Shown: piece after piece, positions 60,508 through 64,000 of the stretch
Layout: each line of letters starts with the position of its first letter
Numbering within the stretch: position 1 is the first letter of the stretch
Assembly: GCA_964544305.1 (NCBI GenBank)
Contig: CAZJAZ010000002.1
Location: 84,820-148,819, forward strand
DNA length: 64,000 bases
Reading direction: 5' to 3'
Source: JAFDWI01 sp964544305
GTDB lineage: Bacteria > Actinomycetota > Acidimicrobiia > Acidimicrobiales > Iamiaceae
Made by a program: the position numbers and the translations under genes
Notes under the pieces: generated by a model
Database searches by the model: none
What the model saw: the letters and a program-made list of their open reading frames with translations, nothing else
What the model was told of the DNA's origin: nothing

Positions 60508-63420
60508 ATGGTTGACCAGGACAATGCGCCCGAGATGTCGTTAGCATTTCGCTACGACGCGGCGCTCGCAGCAGAAATTGAAGCCCACTGGCAGCAATTT
60601 TGGAACGAAAACGGCACTTTTCACACGCCCAACCCCGCAGGCAAACTCGCCGATGGTTTCGACCGAGTTGCTGACGCCCCAAAGTTTTTTGCCTTAGACA
60701 TGTTTCCCTACCCGAGTGGGTCAGGACTCCACGTCGGTCACCCACTCGGCTACATCGGCACCGATGTGCTTGCCCGTTTCAAGCGCATGACCGGGCACAA
60801 CGTGCTGCACACCATGGGTTATGACGCCTTCGGGTTGCCAGCCGAACAATATGCGATCGAAACCGGTCAACACCCGCGCACCACGACCGAATCCAACATT
60901 GCGAACATGTCTCGCCAACTCGCACGCCTGGGGCTCGGACATGATTCACGTCGTGTCATTGCCACGACCGATGTTGACTATTACCGCTGGACGCAATGGA
61001 TTTTCTTACAGCTTTTCAACGCCTACTACGACCACACGTTGGGTCGAGCGAGGCCGATTGAAGAGCTGATTTCGGCGCTCGATGCTGGAAACCGGGAGCC
61101 TGACGAGGGCACGATGCCCGCGGGTGCGACCTGGGATGCTCTCGACAACGTGGCACGGCACAGTGTGATCGACGCGCATCGCCTTGCCTACGTGTCAGAA
61201 GCGCCCGTGAACTGGTGTCCTGGCCTTGGAACCGTTCTCGCGAACGAAGAAGTAAACGCGGAAGGAAGGTCAGAACGCGGAAACTTCCCCGTTTTTCGCC
61301 GACCGCTGCGCCAGTGGATGCTGCGTATCACCGCGTATGCAGAGCGCCTTCTCGCTGATCTCGACCTGCTCGATTGGCCCGAACCTATCAAGTTGATGCA
61401 ACGCAATTGGATAGGTCGCTCAACGGGTGCGACAGTTCAGTTCGCTTCCGTTCATGGTGCACCGGCAATTGAAGTGTTTACGACCCGCCCTGACACGTTG
61501 TTTGGTGCAACGTATGTGGTGCTTGCCCCCGAACATGACTTGGTTGATCTTTACACGGCGTCATCGTGGCCGGAGGGCACGCCACCCGAGTGGACCGGCG
61601 GCGAGGCTGATCCGCACCAGGCAGTGAACGCGTACCGAGATGCGGCGGCACGTCGATCCGATCGAGACCGTCAGGTCGAGTCGCGCACGAAGACCGGGGT
61701 TTTCACTGGGTCGTTTGCTCTCAATCCGGTCAATGGCGAGCCCGTGCCCGTGTTTATCGCCGACTACGTCTTGACCGGCTATGGAACCGGGGCGATCATG
61801 GCGGTGCCTGCCCATGATCAACGAGATTTTGAGTTCGCAAAAGCGTTTGGTTTGCAGATCACCGAAGTCGTCCATCCACCAACGGACTGGTTTATCGAGC
61901 ACGAGTTGACTGAGGGGGCACCTGTTGAGCAATGGAGCATCGCGTTTACCGGAGACGGCACCGCGACCGCCTCAAGCAACGATGACGTCTCGCTCGATGG
62001 CCTTGGCGTTGACGATGCCAAATCGACCATCACCATGTGGCTTGGGGTACAGGGCACTGGCCGGGCCACGATCACCTACAAATTGCGCGACTGGCTCTTT
62101 AGCCGTCAGCGCTACTGGGGAGAACCGTTTCCAATTGTGTGGGACGACGAGGGCTGTGCCCATGCGTTGCCGGAATCAGAACTTCCTGTTTTGCTCCCCG
62201 AAGTGGACGACTATTCACCCGCAACGTCCGATGACGAACACACGTTGCCAGAGCCTCCACTCGGTCGTGCGACGGACTGGATCAATGTCACGTTGGATCT
62301 TGGCGATGGCCCCCGCACCTACCGACGTGAATCGAACACGATGCCCCAATGGGCGGGTTCGTGTTGGTATGAGTTGCGCTATTTGGATCCGACGAATGAT
62401 TCGATGTTTGTCGACCCGGCTATTGAGCGGTATTGGATGGGTCCAGCCACTCCTGACGCGTCGGGCGGCGTTGACTTGTATGTGGGTGGGGTTGAGCATG
62501 CGGTATTGCATCTCTTGTACGCACGTTTTTGGCACAAAGTGCTCTTTGATTTAGGGCACGTGTCGTCGCGTGAGCCGTTCCATCGCCTGTTCAACCAAGG
62601 CTATGTGCAGGCGTACGCCTTTACCGACGAACGCGGCTTTTACGTGCATGCCGCCGACGTCGTCGAAAGCACGGACGGCACGTACAGCTTTGAGGGGCGA
62701 CCGGTCCAGCGCGAGTACGGGAAGATGGGCAAGAGCCTGAAAAACTCGGTGACCCCCGATGAAATGTATGACGCGTACGGTGCGGACACATTGCGGCTCT
62801 ACGAAATGTTCACCGGCCCCTTTGATCAGTCGCGACCGTGGAATACTCGTGATGTTGTTGGCGTGTACCGGCTACTGCAGCGCATTTGGCGCAACGTCGT
62901 TGATGAAGAAACCGGCGCGTGTACCGTTACCGAGGACAGTGTTGACATTGAGACACAGCGGGTGCTCCACCGAACGATTGCCGCGGCCACCGAGGGTTAC
63001 GAGACATTGCGCTTCAACACGGTTGTCGCCAAGATCACCGAATACAACAACCATCTCATCCGAGTATTCGATAGCGGCGTGCCACGCGCGGCAATTGAAC
63101 CAATGCTTTTGCTGTTGGCGCCACTTGCCCCGCACATTGCCGAAGAGCTTTGGCAGCGACTTGGTCATGACACGTCCCTTGCGTGGGAGTCGTTCCCGGT
63201 GGCAGATCAGGCGTTGCTTGTTGATGCGACTATCAATGTTCCGGTCCAGATCAATGGCAAAGTGCGTGGACACGTCACGGTGGCTCCAGAATCGACGCCA
63301 GAGGCCCTTGAGGCGGCCGCACGAGCGGACGCGAAGATTGCCACGGCACTCAATGGGGTTGACGTTAAGCGCGTGATTGCAGTGCCCGGTCGAATGATCA
63401 ACTTCGTCGTTGCCAAATGA
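60508..63420 (+). CDS. leuS: Leucyl-tRNA synthetase
   Basis: A 970-residue class I enzyme. HIGH-type motif is FPYPSGSGLHVGHPLGY (H75, H78). The CP1 editing domain (about 285-520) has IEVFTTRPDTLFGATY and YGTGAIMAVPAHDQRDFEF. DWLFSRQRYWGEPFP follows, and the KMSKS loop reads KMGKS at about 739-743. The anticodon-binding and C-terminal domains end QINGKVRGHVTV. It charges and proofreads tRNA-Leu. Its stop overlaps the next gene by 4 bp. No T-box was seen in the 130 bp upstream. Confidence 0.97.
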   Translation: MVDQDNAPEMSLAFRYDAALAAEIEAHWQQFWNENGTFHTPNPAGKLADGFDRVADAPKFFALDMFPYPSGSGLHVGHPLGYIGTDVLARFKRMTGHNVLHTMGYDAFGLPAEQYAIETGQHPRTTTESNIANMSRQLARLGLGHDSRRVIATTDVDYYRWTQWIFLQLFNAYYDHTLGRARPIEELISALDAGNREPDEGTMPAGATWDALDNVARHSVIDAHRLAYVSEAPVNWCPGLGTVLANEEVNAEGRSERGNFPVFRRPLRQWMLRITAYAERLLADLDLLDWPEPIKLMQRNWIGRSTGATVQFASVHGAPAIEVFTTRPDTLFGATYVVLAPEHDLVDLYTASSWPEGTPPEWTGGEADPHQAVNAYRDAAARRSDRDRQVESRTKTGVFTGSFALNPVNGEPVPVFIADYVLTGYGTGAIMAVPAHDQRDFEFAKAFGLQITEVVHPPTDWFIEHELTEGAPVEQWSIAFTGDGTATASSNDDVSLDGLGVDDAKSTITMWLGVQGTGRATITYKLRDWLFSRQRYWGEPFPIVWDDEGCAHALPESELPVLLPEVDDYSPATSDDEHTLPEPPLGRATDWINVTLDLGDGPRTYRRESNTMPQWAGSCWYELRYLDPTNDSMFVDPAIERYWMGPATPDASGGVDLYVGGVEHAVLHLLYARFWHKVLFDLGHVSSREPFHRLFNQGYVQAYAFTDERGFYVHAADVVESTDGTYSFEGRPVQREYGKMGKSLKNSVTPDEMYDAYGADTLRLYEMFTGPFDQSRPWNTRDVVGVYRLLQRIWRNVVDEETGACTVTEDSVDIETQRVLHRTIAAATEGYETLRFNTVVAKITEYNNHLIRVFDSGVPRAAIEPMLLLLAPLAPHIAEELWQRLGHDTSLAWESFPVADQALLVDATINVPVQINGKVRGHVTVAPESTPEALEAAARADAKIATALNGVDVKRVIAVPGRMINFVVAK

Positions 63421-63893
63421 GCAGCGACAATTCTGCGGCGATTCCACAGCCTCCTGGCGATGGGGCGCTACGTGCTGCACAAGCTAATCCGACCGCGTTT
63501 TTGCGGGCAGCTATGCCGATGTGTGCGACGCTAAACATGTCTGCAGGACGTGTTGATCGAGATGTCGTCGAATTGTCAATCGAGTGGGCCGAGTCGATTT
63601 GTACGGCAAACAAGGTGATTCATGGTGGCATCATCATGGCGCTTGGGGATGCGGCCGGAGCGCTACTTGCGTATCTCAATTTGCCAGCGGGAGCGATCGG
63701 GACAACAACAATTGAATCGAAAACCAATTTCATGGGTGCAGCACGGCATGGCACGTTGACGGCAAGGTCACAGGTTTTGCACGCGGGTGGGACGACGATC
63801 GTGATCGAAACGATGCTCTCAACTCACGAAAATCTCATTGCAAAAACCACACAAACCCAGTTGGTGCTTCGTGAGAAATTCTCCTCGTCGTGA
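63417..63893 (+). CDS. PaaI-type hotdog thioesterase
   Basis: A 158-residue hotdog-fold protein: VIHGGIIMALGDAAGALLA holds the oxyanion histidine/glycines and the acidic catalytic residue, then IGTTTIESKTNFMGAARHGTLTARSQ. It resembles PaaI/YdiI thioesterases that hydrolyse aryl- or acyl-CoA. Substrate unknown. It is coupled to leuS by an ATGA overlap, which indicates cotranscription. Confidence 0.9.
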   Translation: MSSDNSAAIPQPPGDGALRAAQANPTAFLRAAMPMCATLNMSAGRVDRDVVELSIEWAESICTANKVIHGGIIMALGDAAGALLAYLNLPAGAIGTTTIESKTNFMGAARHGTLTARSQVLHAGGTTIVIETMLSTHENLIAKTTQTQLVLREKFSSS

Positions 63894-63920
63894 CCGGCTG
63901 GTAGAGTTGCCTTTCCCTGC

Positions 63921-63993
63921 GGGGCTATAGCTCAGTTGGTAGAGCGCTTCCATGGCATGGAAGAGGTCTGGAGTTCGATTCTCCATAGCTCCA
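63921..63993 (+). tRNA. tRNA-Ala (anticodon GGC)
   Basis: A 73-base cloverleaf: acceptor GGGGCTA with TAGCTCC, D-arm TAGCTCAGTTGGTAGA, anticodon stem CTTCC/GGAAG around ATGGCAT, T-arm GAGTTCGATTC, discriminator A. The G3-U70 pair, the alanine identity element, is present. CCA is not encoded. Confidence 0.97.
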
Positions 63994-64000
63994 CAAACCC

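Overview
The window looks like a stretch of chromosome from an actinobacterium with moderately high GC, most likely of the class Acidimicrobiia. The phylum rests on gene order: leuS, comEA, comEC, holA, rpsT, lepA, hemW, hrcA, dnaJ, rsmE, phoH, ybeY, corC, era, uppS/recO, glyS, dnaG and rpoD lie in the arrangement common in Actinomycetota. LeuRS has a KMGKS loop, PPDK is present, and the carboxyltransferase is a fused AccD-AccA chain. The class-level placement is inference. No prophage, insertion sequence, integrase or CRISPR array was seen.

Layout. (1) 1-14.3 kb is accessory. On the minus strand there is a two-domain glycosyltransferase that runs off the left edge and an operon of SRPBCC protein, sulfatase fused to a DJ-1/PfpI domain, and a second sulfatase. 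A divergent TetR regulator shares a small intergenic region with overlapping dyads. Next come a ceramidase-like membrane hydrolase coupled to a PlsC-type acyltransferase, a DsbA-like protein, a SxxK serine hydrolase, and a DUF2786 protein coupled to a small HExxH metalloprotein. (2) 14.3-19.5 kb holds three tRNAs (Val-UAC, a CAU tRNA probably Ile2, Asn-GUU), a GT39-type membrane glycosyltransferase with an inositol-monophosphatase-family enzyme, and an operon of an excalibur protein and an HNH nuclease, both predicted to act outside the cytoplasm. (3) 19.5-30.5 kb is housekeeping: rpoD, dnaG, ppdK, an HSL-type esterase, glyS, an RDD membrane protein, recO, uppS and an NTF2-like protein. (4) 30.6-38.7 kb has a DinG-like helicase converging on a DUF3516 helicase that ends a tightly overlapped phoH-ybeY-corC-era operon. 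(5) 38.7-45.2 kb has a small HTH protein, an orphan cupin-like gene, and the operon hrcA-dnaJ-rsmE-hemW-accDA behind a perfect CIRCE element. (6) 45.2-48.2 kb is a three-gene SPFH / zinc-ribbon membrane / small membrane protein module resembling Bacillus ydjI-ydjG-ydjH but without PspA. (7) 48.3-55.3 kb holds an LMW phosphatase, lepA, rpsT, holA, an unknown coupled gene, comEC and comEA. (8) 55.4-64 kb holds a thioredoxin/YbbN-like protein, an ACAD10-like phosphotransferase coupled to a PAC2 protein, a small secreted or lipid-anchored protein with a strong terminator, an acyl-AMP ligase/acyl-CoA synthetase, leuS, a PaaI-type thioesterase and tRNA-Ala.

How the parts work together. The conserved backbone covers replication initiation, transcription, translation, heat shock and competence. 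Within it sit compact accessory cassettes, most joined by ATGA-type 4-nt overlaps. The most notable are the sulfatase-DJ-1 fusion operon with its candidate operator, the PspA-less SPFH/zinc-ribbon module, the secreted nuclease/excalibur pair, and the DUF2786/HExxH pair. No gene-free stretch exceeds about 220 bp. Several true starts are GTG or lie well inside the longest open frame, and these choices are explained per gene.
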